64,000 bases of DNA, taken from assembly GCA_964019055.1 (NCBI GenBank), contig OZ025217.1:1503501-1567500 (forward strand), written 5' to 3'. The notes beneath the pieces are model-generated. The model had not been told where the DNA came from. It saw nothing but the letters and a program-made list of their open reading frames with translations, and did no database searches. The translations under genes and the position numbers were made by a program. Source of the DNA: Anthopleura xanthogrammica. Taxonomy: Eukaryota; Cnidaria; Anthozoa; Actiniaria; Actiniidae. This document shows, piece by piece, positions 22,472 to 35,644 of the stretch (its first letter is position 1; each line of letters opens with the position of its first letter).

Positions 22472-22744
22472 CCTCTATATTCAACAATAAAAGCACAAGC
22501 AATATTACCGCAATATTTACATCATTGAAAGGTTCCATAGTTATCTGGTGTTTTATTTTTGATAAGGTTAATATCAGTGATTTTTAAATTTATCATAGTA
22601 TATAGCCCATGCTTTTGATATTCATACAATTTTCAAATTCCTTCATTTTTGGCCATTTTCAGGCAAATACCATCGGCTATAGTCCATAGTTTTTATGAAA
22701 AATGGGTCATTTTCACACCTATTTTTTAACTATAAATTATTCAG
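22472..22744 (+). other. C9orf85-homologue 3' UTR grading into decayed satellite
   Basis: The polyadenylation signal AATAAA is at 22486-22491. From about 22600 the sequence has recognisable but diverged satellite words (TATAGCCCATGCTTTTGAT, GGCTATAGTCCATAG, GGGTCATTTTCACACC), the degenerate left edge of the array. Confidence 0.75.
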
Positions 22745-25700
22745 CACAATTTCAAATTGGTGTTTTTCACACCTTTTGAAAAAATATGCATTATTTATGA
22801 AGGGTTCAAAATGGGTCATTTTTGGCAATTTTTGGGCAAAAAGCATGGACTATAGCCCATGGTTTTGATCGATTTTGGGTGTTTTTCACACCTTTTGAAA
22901 AAATATGCATTATTTATGAAGGGTTCAAAATGGGTCATTTTCGGCCATCTTTGGGCAAAAAGCATGGACTATAGCCCATGGTTTTGATCGATTTTGGGTG
23001 TTTTTCACACCTTTTGAAAAAATATGCATTATTAATAAAATATTAAAAATGGGTCATTTTTGACCATTTTTGGGCAAAAAGCATGGACTATAGCCCATGG
23101 TTTTGATCGATTTTGGGTGTTTTTCACACCTTTTGAAAAAATATGCATTATTTATGAAGGGTTCAAAATGGGTCATTTTTGGCAATTTTTGGGCAAAAAG
23201 CATGGACTATAGCCCATGGTTTTGATCGATTTTGGGTGTTTTTCACACCTTTTGAAAAAATATGCATTATTTATGAAGGGTTCAAAATGGGTCATTTTTG
23301 GCAATTTTTGGGCAAAAAGCATGGACTATAGCCCATGGTTTTGATCGATTTTGGGTGTTTTTCACACCTTTTGAAAAAATATGCATTATTAATAAAATAT
23401 TAAAAATGGGTCATTTTTGACCATTTTTGGGCAAAAAGCATGGACTATAGCCCATGGTTTTGATCGATTTTGGGTGTTTTTCACACCTTTTGAAAAAATA
23501 TGCATTATTTATGAAGGGTTCAAAATGGGTCATTTTTGGCAATTTTTGGGCAAAAAGCATGGACTATAGCCCATGGTTTTGATCGATTTTGGGTGTTTTT
23601 CACACCTTTTGAAAAAATATGCATTATTTATGAAGGGTTCAAAATGGGTCATTTTTGGCCATCTTTGGGCAAAAAGCATGGACTATAGCCCATGGTTTTG
23701 ATCGATTTTGGGTGTTTTTCACACCTTTTGAAAAAATATGCATTATTAATAAAATATTAAAAATGGGTCATTTTTGACCATTTTTGGGCAAAAAGCATGG
23801 ACTATAGCCCATGGTTTTGATCGATTTTGGGTGTTTTTCACACCTTTTGAAAAAATATGCATTATTTATGAAGGGTTCAAAATGGGTCATTTTTGGCAAT
23901 TTTTGGGCAAAAAGCATGGACTATAGCCCATGGTTTTGATCGATTTTGGGTGTTTTTCACACCTTTTGAAAAAATATGCATTATTTATGAAGGGTTCAAA
24001 ATGGGTCATTTTTGACCATTTTTGGGCAAAAAGCATGGACTATAGCCCATGGTTTTGATCGATTTTGGGTGTTTTTCACACCTTTTGAAAAAATATGCAT
24101 TATTAATAAAATATTAAAAATGGGTCATTTTTGACCATTTTTGGGCAAAAAGCATGGACTATAGCCCATGATTTTGATCGATTTTGGGTGTTTTTCACAC
24201 CTTTTGAAAAAATATGCATTATTAAAAAAATATTAAAAATGGGTCATTTTTGACCATTTTTGGGCAAAAAGCATGGACTATAGCCCATGGTTTTGATCGA
24301 TTTTGGGTGTTTTTCACACCTTTTGAAAAAATATGCATTATTTATGAAGGGTTCAAAATGGGTCATTTTTGACCATTTTTGGGCAAAAAGCATGGACTAT
24401 AGCCCATGGTTTTGATCGATTTTGGGTGTTTTTCACACCTTTTGAAAAAATATGCATTATTAATAAAATATTAAAAATGGGTCATTTTTGACCATTTTTG
24501 GGCAAAAAGCATGGACTATAGCCCATGATTTTGATCGATTTTGGGTGTTTTTCACACCTTTTGAAAAAATATGCATTATTAAAAAAATATTAAAAATGGG
24601 TCATTTTTGACCATTTTTGGGCAAAAAGCATGGACTATAGCCCATGGTTTTGATCGATTTTGGGTGTTTTTCACACCTTTTGAAAAAATATGCATTATTT
24701 ATGAAGGGTTCAAAATGGGTCATTTTTGGCAATTTTTGGGCAAAAAGCATGGACTATAGCCCATGGTTTTGATCGATTTTGGGTGTTTTTCACACCTTTT
24801 GAAAAAATATGCATTATTTATGAAGGGTTCAAAATGGGGCATTTTTGGCAATTTTTGGGCAAAAAGCATGGACTATAGCCCATGGTTTTGATCGATTTTG
24901 GGTGTTTTTCACACCTTTTGAAAAAATATGCATTATTAATAAAATATTAAAAATGGGTCATTTTTGACCATTTTTGGGCAAAAAGCATGGACTATAGCCC
25001 ATGGTTTTGATCGATTTTGGGTGTTTTTCACACCTTTTGAAAAAATATGCATTATTTATGAAGGGTTCAAAATGGGTCATTTTTGGCAATTTTTGGGCAA
25101 AAAGCATGGACTATAGCCCATGGTTTTGATCGATTTTGGGTGTTTTTCACACCTTTTGAAAAAATATGCATTATTTATGAAGGGTTCAAAATGGGTCATT
25201 TTTGACCATTTTTGGGCAAAAAGCATGGACTATAGCCCATGGTTTTGATCGATTTTGGGTGTTTTTCACACCTTTTGAAAAAATATGCATTATTAATAAA
25301 ATATTAAAAATGGGTCATTTTTGACCATTTTTGGGCAAAAAGCATGGACTATAGCCCATGATTTTGATCGATTTTGGGTGTTTTTCACACCTTTTGAAAA
25401 AATATGCATTATTAAAAAAATATTAAAAATGGGTCATTTTTGACCATTTTTGGGCAAAAAGCATGGACTATAGCCCATGGTTTTGATCGATTTTGGGTGT
25501 TTTTCACACCTTTTGAAAAAATATGCATTATTTATGAAGGGTTCAAAATGGGTCATTTTTGACCATTTTTGGGCAAAAAGCATGGACTATAGCCCATGGT
25601 TTTGATCGATTTTGGGTGTTTTTCACACCTTTTGAAAAAATATGCATTATTAATAAAATATTAAAAATGGGTCATTTTTGACCATTTTTGGGCAAAAAGC

Positions 25701-28700
25701 ATGGACTATAGCCCATGATTTTGATCGATTTTGGGTGTTTTTCACACCTTTTGAAAAAATATGCATTATTAAAAAAATATTAAAAATGGGTCATTTTTGA
25801 CCATTTTTGGGCAAAAAGCATGGACTATAGCCCATGGTTTTGATCGATTTTGGGTGTTTTTCACACCTTTTGAAAAAATATGCATTATTTATGAAGGGTT
25901 CAAAATGGGTCATTTTTGGCAATTTTTGGGCAAAAAGCATGGACTATAGCCCATGGTTTTGATCGATTTTGGGTGTTTTTCACACCTTTTGAAAAAATAT
26001 GCATTATTTATGAAGGGTTCAAAATGGGGCATTTTTGGCAATTTTTGGGCAAAAAGCATGGACTATAGCCCATGGTTTTGATCGATTTTGGGTGTTTTTC
26101 ACACCTTTTGAAAAAATATGCATTATTAATAAAATATTAAAAATGGGTCATTTTTGACCATTTTTGGGCAAAAAGCATGGACTATAGCCCATGGTTTTGA
26201 TCGATTTTGGGTGTTTTTCACACCTTTTGAAAAAATATGCATTATTTATGAAGGGTTCAAAATGGGTCATTTTTGGCAATTTTTGGGCAAAAAGCATGGA
26301 CTATAGCCCATGGTTTTGATCGATTTTGGGTGTTTTTCACACCTTTTGAAAAAATATGCATTATTTATGAAGGGTTCAAAATGGGTCATTTTTGGCCATC
26401 TTTGGGCAAAAAGCATGGACTATAGCCCATGGTTTTGATCGATTTTGGGTGTTTTTCACACCTTTTGAAAAAATATGCATTATTAATAAAATATTAAAAA
26501 TGGGTCATTTTTGACCATTTTTGGGCAAAAAGCATGGACTATAGCCCATGGTTTTGATCGATTTTGGGTGTTTTTCACACCTTTTGAAAAAATATGCATT
26601 ATTTATGAAGGGTTCAAAATGGGTCATTTTTGGCAATTTTTGGGCAAAAAGCATGGACTATAGCCCATGGTTTTGATCGATTTTGGGTGTTTTTCACACC
26701 TTTTGAAAAAATATGCATTATTTATGAAGGGTTCAAAATGGGTCATTTTTGACCATTTTTGGGCAAAAAGCATGGACTATAGCCCATGGTTTTGATCGAT
26801 TTTGGGTGTTTTTCACACCTTTTGAAAAAATATGCATTATTAATAAAATATTAAAAATGGGTCATTTTTGACCATTTTTGGGCAAAAAGCATGGACTATA
26901 GCCCATGATTTTGATCGATTTTGGGTGTTTTTCACACCTTTTGAAAAAATATGCATTATTAAAAAAATATTAAAAATGGGTCATTTTTGACCATTTTTGG
27001 GCAAAAAGCATGGACTATAGCCCATGGTTTTGATCGATTTTGGGTGTTTTTCACACCTTTTGAAAAAATATGCATTATTAAAAAAATATTAAAAATGGGT
27101 CATTTTTGACCATTTTTGGGCAAAAAGCATGGACTATAGCCCATGGTTTTGATCGATTTTGGGTGTTTTTCACACCTTTTGAAAAAATATGCATTATTTA
27201 TGAAGGGTTCAAAATGGGTCATTTTTGGCAATTTTTGGGCAAAAAGCATGGACTATAGCCCATGGTTTTGATCGATTTTGGGTGTTTTTCACACCTTTTG
27301 AAAAAATATGCATTATTTATGAAGGGTTCAAAATGGGTCATTTTTGGCCATCTTTGGGCAAAAAGCATGGACTATAGCCCATGGTTTTGATCGATTTTGG
27401 GTGTTTTTCACACCTTTTGAAAAAATATGCATTATTAATAAAATATTAAAAATGGGTCATTTTTGACCATTTTTGGGCAAAAAGCATGGACTATAGCCCA
27501 TGGTTTTGATCGATTTTGGGTGTTTTTCACACCTTTTGAAAAAATATGCATTATTTATGAAGGGTTCAAAATGGGGCATTTTTGGCAATTTTTGGGCAAA
27601 AAGCATGGACTATAGCCCATGGTTTTGATCGATTTTGGGTGTTTTTCACACCTTTTGAAAAAATATGCATTATTTATGAAGGGTTCAAAATGGGTCATTT
27701 TTGACCATTTTTGGGCAAAAAGCATGGACTATAGCCCATGGTTTTGATCGATTTTGGGTGTTTTTCACACCTTTTGAAAAAATATGCATTATTAATAAAA
27801 TATTAAAAATGGGTCATTTTTGACCATTTTTGGGCAAAAAGCATGGACTATAGCCCATGATTTTGATCGATTTTGGGTGTTTTTCACACCTTTTGAAAAA
27901 ATATGCATTATTAAAAAAATATTAAAAATGGGTCATTTTTGACCATTTTTGGGCAAAAAGCATGGACTATAGCCCATGGTTTTGATCGATTTTGGGTGTT
28001 TTTCACACCTTTTGAAAAAATATGCATTATTTATGAAGGGTTCAAAATGGGTCATTTTTGACCATTTTTGGGCAAAAAGCATGGACTATAGCCCATGGTT
28101 TTGATCGATTTTGGGTGTTTTTCACACCTTTTGAAAAAATATGCATTATTAATAAAATATTAAAAATGGGTCATTTTTGACCATTTTTGGGCAAAAAGCA
28201 TGGACTATAGCCCATGGTTTTGATCGATTTTGGGTGTTTTTCACACCTTTTGAAAAAATATGCATTATTAATAAAATATTAAAAATGGGTCATTTTTGAC
28301 CATTTTTGGGCAAAAAGTATGGACTATAGCCCATGGTTTTGATCGATTTTGGGTGTTTTTCACACCTTTTGAAAAAATATGCATTATTTATGAAGGGTTC
28401 AAAATGGGTCATTTTTGGCAATTTTTGGGCAAAAAGCATGGACTATAGCCCATGGTTTTGATCGATTTTGGGTGTTTTTCACACCTTTTGAAAAAATATG
28501 CATTATTAATAAAATATTAAAAATGGGTCATTTTTGACCATTTTTGGGCAAAAAGCATGGACTATAGCCCATGGTTTTGATCGATTTTGGGTGTTTTTCA
28601 CACCTTTTGAAAAAATATGCATTATTTATGAAGGGTTCAAAATGGGTCATTTTTGGCAATTTTTGGGCAAAAAGCATGGACTATAGCCCATGGTTTTGAT

Positions 28701-30245
28701 CGATTTTGTGTGTTTTTCACACCTTTTGAAAAAATATGCATTATTTATGAAGGGTTCAAAATGGGTCATTTTTGGCCATCTTTGGGCAAAAAGCATGGAC
28801 TATAGCCCATGGTTTTGATCGATTTTGGGTGTTTTTCACACCTTTTGAAAAAATATGCATTATTAATAAAATATTAAAAATGGGTCATTTTTGACCATTT
28901 TTGGGCAAAAAGCATGGACTATAGCCCATGGTTTTGATCGATTTTGGGTGTTTTTCACACCTTTTGAAAAATATGCATTATTTATGAAGGGTTCAAAATG
29001 GGTCATTTTTGGCAATTTTTGGGCAAAAAGCATGGACTATAGCCCATGGTTTTGATCGATTTTGGGTGTTTTTCACACCTTTTGAAAAAATATGCATTAT
29101 TTATGAAGGGTTCAAAATGGGTCATTTTTGACCATTTTTGGGCAAAAAGCATGGACTATAGCCCATGGTTTTGATCGATTTTGGGTGTTTTTCACACCTT
29201 TTGAAAAAATATGCATTATTAAAAAAATATTAAAAATGGGTCATTTTTGACCATTTTTGGGCAAAAAGCATGGACTATAGCCCATGGTTTTGATCGATTT
29301 TGGGTGTTTTTCACACCTTTTGAAAAAATATGCATTATTAATAAAATATTAAAAATGGGTCATTTTTGACCATTTTTGGGCAAAAAGCATGGACTATAGC
29401 CCATGGTTTTGATCGATTTTGGGTGTTTTTCACACCTTTTGAAAAAATATGCATTATTTATGAAGGGTTCAAAATGGGTCATTTTTGACCATTTTTGGGC
29501 AAAAAGCATGGACTATAGCCCATGGTTTTGATCGATTTTGGGTGTTTTTCACACCTTTTGAAAAAATATGCATTATTAATAAAATATTAAAAATGGGTCA
29601 TTTTTGACCATTTTTGGGCAAAAAGTATGGACTATAGCCCATGGTTTTGATCGATTTTGGGTGTTTTTCACACCTTTTGAAAAAATATGCATTATTAATA
29701 AAATATTAAAAATGGGTCATTTTTGACCATTTTTGGGCAAAAAGCATGGACTATAGCCCATGGTTTTGATCGATTTTGGGTGTTTTTCACACCTTTTGAA
29801 AAAATATGCATTATTTATGAAGGGTTCAGAATGGGTCATTTTTGGCAATTTTTGGGCAAAAAGCATGGACTATAGCCCATGGTTTTGATCGATTTTGGGT
29901 GTTTTTCACACCTTTTGAAAAAATATGCATTATTAATAAAATATTAAAAATGGGTCATTTTTGACCATTTTTGGGCAAAAAGCATGGACTATAGCCCATG
30001 GTTTTGATCGATTTTGGGTGTTTTTCACACCTTTTGAAAAAATATGCATTATTAATAAAATATTAAAAATGGGTCATTTTTGACCATTTTTGGGCAAAAA
30101 GCATGGACTATAGCCCATGGTTTTGATCGATTTTGGGTGTTTTTCACACCTTTTGAAAAAATATGCATTATTAATAAAATATTAAAAATGGGTCATTTTT
30201 GGCCATTTTTGGGCAAAAAGCATGGACTATAGCCTATGGTTTTGA
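22745..30245. repeat. 119-bp satellite array, about 63 monomers
   Basis: Head-to-tail monomers with an exact 119-bp period, each containing GATCGATTTTGGGTG, TTTTTCACACCTTTTG, AAAAAATATGCATTA and AAAAAGCATGGACTATAGCC. Variants differ in the segment after the TGCATTA word: TTATGAAGGGTTCAAAA (type A), TAATAAAATATTAAAAA (type B) or TAAAAAAATATTAAAAA (type C), with sub-types in GGCAATTT / GACCATTT / GGCCATCT and CATGG / CATGA. Monomers are nearly identical within a type. One unit near 28966 lacks a single A. The array has no long open frame. It occupies the space between two convergent genes. Confidence 0.97.
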
Positions 30246-32664
30246 TGAAAAATGGTTCAATCTTACTCCTTTTCTCAAATGATAAATTGATTTGGTTATT
30301 TGGGGTCGAAAAATGAAGCCATATGACCAAGGTACCTTTTTATTTAAATACTTGGTTATTGGGGATCGTCAGGAATTGATGCCTTATTACTAAGGTACCC
30401 TGGTGTTCAAAAGCTTTGTTATTAGGGTCCAAAAAATGAAGCCATATAACAAAGGTTTTTTTGATGAATAAGCATGAACCAGTTTAGCCCATGAAAAATG
30501 GAACATTTTCACACCTTTTTTCAACTATGAATTATTGAAATTTCTTCACTTTTCGCTAGTGCCTTTGTATAGTGGGTTTTGCCTATGGGATATACTTCAT
30601 ACTTTTTGGTGAAAAGTCACTCAATTAAAATGAGACAATTTAAAAAATACACACGAGATGGATTGGATGAAAAAAGGGGTGAAAGGTGGCAATTAGCATC
30701 ACATTTCATTTTTCGCACCTCACAAATTTAAATTTCCAGCAGTTTTCCAGGAATTCCAGGAGCAGTGTGAACCTGGGACTTTATCATCCAATCCATCTCG
30801 TGTATGTTTTATTTTGGGTTATCATTTCGACCAAAAAGCATGGACTATAGCTTACGGTTTTGATGAAAATGGGCTTTTTTACACCTTTTTCAATCAATGA
30901 ATTCTTCATGAAAGTATTGGAATACCCAATGGTCTTTTTCCAAATCCAGGTAACTAATTTTAACAGTAATATTGTGCATTGAAATTCTACTCTTACCATT
31001 TGGATGGTATACATGTTTACCCATAACTGGACTGTAAACATCATTGTGAACTAACAGATATAATAATTTAAGGAAAAGAGAGTTTCATCTGTTTATTTTA
31101 AAAATGTTACATTTAACACATTTTAAGGGATTTTACAGAAGCCAAATATTCAAAAAAGCTTGCCTAGTTTACTAGCTTAATAACAAGGATCAGATAAAAT
31201 ATGACTCCACCAAAACAGTTTATAATTTTGCGATATTTACACCTTTCTGATCATGATTGTTTTTTTATTTCGAAGTCCATCCAGATACAGAATAATCTAT
31301 GCTATAATTCCAGTCATTAACAGTTCTTTTAACAGTCCAGTTTCCTTCCTGACAGTATAGAAGTGTTTTTAGAATCTCGGGACCTGAGGAATGAGGGACT
31401 TTACAGCGCGACGCGCCTTACCGTGGCCACCCTGCCAAAGTTTCGTACAAGTACGATAAATCACTTCTTGCAAAGAATTTCCACATGAAAAAGACTGCCT
31501 ACGAAAGTATTAAGTGTTAGCAAGCCAAAAGAGCAAAACTGGTTTTAGAAATAGAGATTTTTAAGCATTTTCTTCAATTTCTTGCTCCGAAGTTCAAATA
31601 TTTGCGGTAACAACAAAGCAAGTTCACATGCAAATTTACAGATTCTCGCTTTCTGATTGGCTAACTTGTAAAAAAGTTTGTTGGGTGGCTACGGTAAGGC
31701 GCGTCGCGCTGTAATTCAGGGAGGGGGAAGAGCATCTATGCTTCCATCTCTCATTCCCCACATGTTCAGGATTTTCAAAAGATAATCTATACTGACTCTG
31801 GAGGTAAAAAAAAGACCGAAGAATAATTTATAAGCTGGACACATTGAGTTTGTAAATGAAGACATATTCGTCAAATCCTATTTCATTCTCAATTTCATCC
31901 CATTCCTTTCCCATCTTGTTGCATCCTTATTCAGGCTCAATGAATATCGGTGAATATTGTTAAGGTAAATATTCACTGAGCCTAGGGCGAATAATTGTTT
32001 AGTTTAACTTCAGACTTGAATATCATCAAAAAGATTAATTTCAGGACAAAAGTGTTACTTCCGCTCTGGCAAACTTTGGCAAATTATTATAGAATTGCCG
32101 CTCGAGCAGTAAATATTGTCTTATAATCACTGGTCGCTTGACCAATCACAATACAGGAAGTCTAAAATTATACTAAAGGCTGATATGATCGTCTACAAAA
32201 TATCCCTATTGCTTTTACGAATTATGCCAGAATATTGTTTCTTAATTTACAGTTCTTAGTCATTTAATTTTTAATCATCATTAATAGTTTCTAACTTCAA
32301 CTAATAGAGGACTAAGGTAATCGGCATATGCACCAATCATAAACAGTAGTTCCTACGATAAATTGAGTTCTCATCAGACTAGACTGTTCTTATCACTGAA
32401 CAGAGTGCTTAAGTCAATAATCTTTTTAATTAAAGCAAGCGAAACAGGAAAGCTTATGCCATTTCAACAATTTTTCTAGCTACTTTACGTAACCTTTTTC
32501 TTGGTCAGACGAGAACTCTGAATATTTACAAATACATAAAACTGGTTCTGGACTCAAGGAATTACTATAATATATACTAAACAATAATCAGTGTACATTT
32601 TGCTGAACAGACTTTTGAATTTTTCCTACATAAAAGAATTGTGATCCTACAACCTGATGGATGA
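30246..32664. other. Right satellite edge and DDA1 3' flank
   Basis: 30246-30480 has about three diverged copies of a repeat of about 80 bp (words GAAGCCATATGACC, TTGGTTATTGGGG). Decayed satellite words recur at 30480-30545 and 30830-30900 (AAAAAGCATGGACTATAGC). A MITE follows at 31401-31714. The rest, to the DDA1 stop codon at 32665, is AT-rich with no gene that I can support. Confidence 0.6.
31401..31714. mobile_element. MITE with CpG-rich inverted ends
   Basis: The ends TTACAGCGCGACGCGCCTTA and the reverse complement match over about 30 bp with one mismatch (ACCGTGGCCACCC against ACCGTAGCCACCC), separated by about 250 bp of unrelated sequence. TTA/TAA at the borders suggests a TA or TTAA-type target. 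No coding capacity. Confidence 0.78.
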
Positions 32665-35644
32665 TTAGTCTGGTGAGTCATCATCAAGGTCAACACGCTG
32701 GATTTTTCTAGATCTTACACATTCTTCTTGTTCGGGAAGATCTGCAGTTGCTGTGTCTCTTTTCTTAGTTGAATTCTATAAAAAAAAGTATACAAAAAAA
32801 CTTATTAAAAATTACGCAATTTTACTCAAGATAATTGTAAACTGTGTGGACACAATGTGTGGCATAAGAGTAGTATGTCTTAAAAAATAATGGTAAATAA
32901 CAGTTGTTCCCTCACAAATCTGGGACATGCATAGAAATCAAGCTTATCTCTCCTTTCCCTTCCCTTCCCCTCCCCTCCCCTCCCCTCCCCTCAGACATTA
33001 TCATCTTATACCAAATCAGGATAAAATCCAACTGGATCAGCAACAGACCTCCGTCAATCAAATCAATCATTAGTTGGATACCTGTGTATTCATGATTATT
33101 TTGGTAGCATGGGTGGTGTAGTGGGTTACTGCTCACCTCTCACCACTAGTGGGATGTCTTTTTGTTTTAATAGTGGACTATATACAGGGATGATCCCACT
33201 GAAAGGGGTACCTTTTTCAGGCTGGAGGTCTGGGCTCAAAATAACGGCCAGTCATATGTCGGTCAAGATGTCTGGCGTATGATTTTTTTTTTCTCCAAAT
33301 ATGACCAGTCAACATGTCTGTTGAAAACCATATTTGACCAGTCAAGTACCAAATTTGGCCAGACATTGACCATTGGCCGGCCGTTATTTTGAGCCCTGGA
33401 GGTATTATAAAAGGGTTGGCAATTCATGAGTTAAAGCATAGAAAAGGAAGGGGAAGCTAAAAATTACCATTCAAGGAAATGAAGCTGAACTTCCACGCCT
33501 GTTTTGCGCGATAATCGATATTCATATCTGGCCTGCTTCTTCAAAAAGGGGTAAAAGGACTATGGACTGACTGATTGCTTACCTTTGCTTCCCATTGGTG
33601 ATGCAAGTATCGAAGTAGAATATTTGTTTTGTCTGTTACTATTGCTGTGGAAGAAAAACAAAAATATTTTGCAGTAATGCTTTGGTGTTCCAGCTGAGTG
33701 CCACTAAATCTTCTAACCCATCAAAGTCTGTTGTGATTTTTATGGCCGGCCCTGTGTTCAAGTACTTTTTAATACCTGAAAACTAGCCAATTCATTTTAT
33801 GTCTCAGAAAAGTCTGACACTCTTAATCAAAGTGATATTTCATTTATGATTTACCTAAAAGATACTAGAGAAACCACAGGTTTTGATCAACAATGCTTTA
33901 CATGATTAGTTGTTTGCTTATCTGGTTGGAAGTTGATTAAACAGTGATCTCTGTGCTACTTAGTACACCTTATATCTATTTTCCCATTCTAATGCACTAA
34001 TTGTTAAGACTATGTGTCATTCTTTTGAGAATAGACGCATCAAGAGTTCCGCGCTGCTGCTCAATGCGCATGCTCAGGGGATTAAAAAGTGGGATAATAT
34101 TTTGTATAATATGCAATTTTTCGGTATATTTGATTCAGAATTCGCTTAACGGTACGCGATCTTGAATATTTAATGAAAATTGTTCTTGACAAGAAAGATA
34201 CAACTAAAATATAGCATATTTTACAAATTTTATCCCACTTTTTAATCCACTGAGCATGCGCTTAGAGCAGTAGCGCGGAATTCTTGATGCGTCTATAAGA
34301 GTTGTAGCCATATTCATGTGTCTTCTCCTGCACAACTGTTAAACAAAGAAATGATACTCTAGAGAATGACACATGGTCTGAAATGTTAAACACCAGATGT
34401 CTCTAAGAATAGATGTTAATTTTGGAATTTTTGGAATTTTGAAAAAATTGTGTTGAGAAGAAGTGCCGCAAAAATATGATGCAAAATTAAGTGATGCTCC
34501 ATGTTTTAGAATATAACAAATTTAATGACCATTCAAAAGCATGGATAAAAGACGTTGTTACTGAGAACCAAGTACTAGTGCCTATTGACCCTGATCAACA
34601 ATGAATGTACCCAGTATTCAACATACTAAAGTCAAAACCAAGGAACTAATGCGAACTTTTTTAATGTTACAATCCCCTTCGGATTTCCTAAAGGAATTAA
34701 AGTGTTGCAAAATATGCGACCTCCAAAATCACAAAATAAACATGTCGGGAATATTAGTTAGACCGTTATACCCTTGCATCATAATTTAAGGGTGCTTGCG
34801 ATAAAAAATTAGATCTCATTTTCCCCATCCCAGTATTTTTTAATTGTTTTGTCTGGCCTTGATTATCCAGTCAGTCCAATGAATACAATCTTCCAGAAAG
34901 GAAGAGATAAGTTTTTACATGTAGCGTCTGTATTCCAAGGGCATAATTAAAGCCAAAGGTCTTGGCGTGGATATTAAAACTGTGGATATTGCAGAAAACA
35001 TTCCACAGAGGATGAACCTAGATTTTACTGTAACCTAAACAGCTTGTAAAGTTGACTAATCAGACAATAAATTAACATTTTTGGAATGTTTATCATAAAA
35101 TGTAAAATTCCATTCCTTGATGCCAGATATTCGGTAAGCTAAATAATCAGAAAAATATATAATGCAACTAGATACATAAATTATGCTTGCACAGTAAAAT
35201 ATTTCAAGCAAATTAGCTCGACTCATACAAGAAGATTTGGTGTGGAAAATCAATTGAAAAGAATTAACTAAAAAATCCCAAAAATTATGCATGAGATTTG
35301 AGCTAAAATATACGTTTCTTACTTTGCTCCTCTGATATAACATCTTTTGTCGGTAAATAAACTGCAGGTCGACGATTCTAGGGTAGAAAAGAGGACAAAA
35401 GATGAGTATTTTTTGAAACGTTTCTATATTTATTTCAACCTGTTTTGAACAGCGTGTTGTACTCACCGAGGGTTTACATGTCGAATCTCTGTGATATCTG
35501 GAAAAATTTGATTGATTAAACGACGGTAGCTCCTTCAGTAGCTCTCTCTGTAAGTGTATGAAGAGATTTTAAGGTGTTAAGGTGGATAAAAAGGGTGTAA
35601 AATGGAAGGAAATAATATCTGCTTACCACAGAATTACTTGCCAT
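32665..35644 (-). CDS. DDA1: DDA1 (DET1- and DDB1-associated protein 1)
   Basis: Five exons, 35627-35644, 35467-35547, 35323-35377, 33583-33644 and 32665-32775, all in phase, giving about 108 residues (human 102). DDA1 is a small subunit of CRL4 ubiquitin ligases that binds DDB1 and stabilises the DDB1-DET1 assembly in the nucleus. Read in order: MASNSV, then LLKELPSFNQSNFSRYHRD, NRRPAVYLPTK, IVTDKTNILLRYLHHQWEAK and a Lys/Arg/Asp-rich tail ending DDDSPD. These match the family from end to end. The first coding exon has only six codons and was placed from its donor and the phase. It is divergent from DRC8. Intron 4, the longest (32776-33582), has simple repeats and an inverted repeat; intron 3 holds a MITE. 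Confidence 0.95.
32958..32992. repeat. C-rich pentamer tract (CCCCT)n
   Basis: Short tandem CCCCT/CCCTT tract in the last DDA1 intron; the short frames over it are artefacts. Confidence 0.9.
33232..33396. mobile_element. Short inverted-repeat element in DDA1 intron
   Basis: GGGCTCAAAATAACGGCC at the left is matched by GGCCGTTATTTTGAGCCC at the right. The interior has further GGCCAGTCA / TGACCAGTC-type words. Words such as GGCCAGTCATCATGTC near 39625 suggest a diverged relative. Non-coding. Confidence 0.75.
34031..34296. mobile_element. Palindromic MITE, family 4 copy 2
   Basis: The arms ATAGACGCATCAAGAGTTCC and the right end are complementary with one or two differences; an inner AAAAAGTGGGAT / ATCCCACTTTTT pair matches copy 1 at 19464-19717. 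It lies in DDA1 intron 3. Confidence 0.8.

Noticed and set aside
22745..30245. CRISPR-like array
   Set aside because: Units are contiguous 119-bp monomers without unique spacers, in a eukaryotic intron-rich genome.
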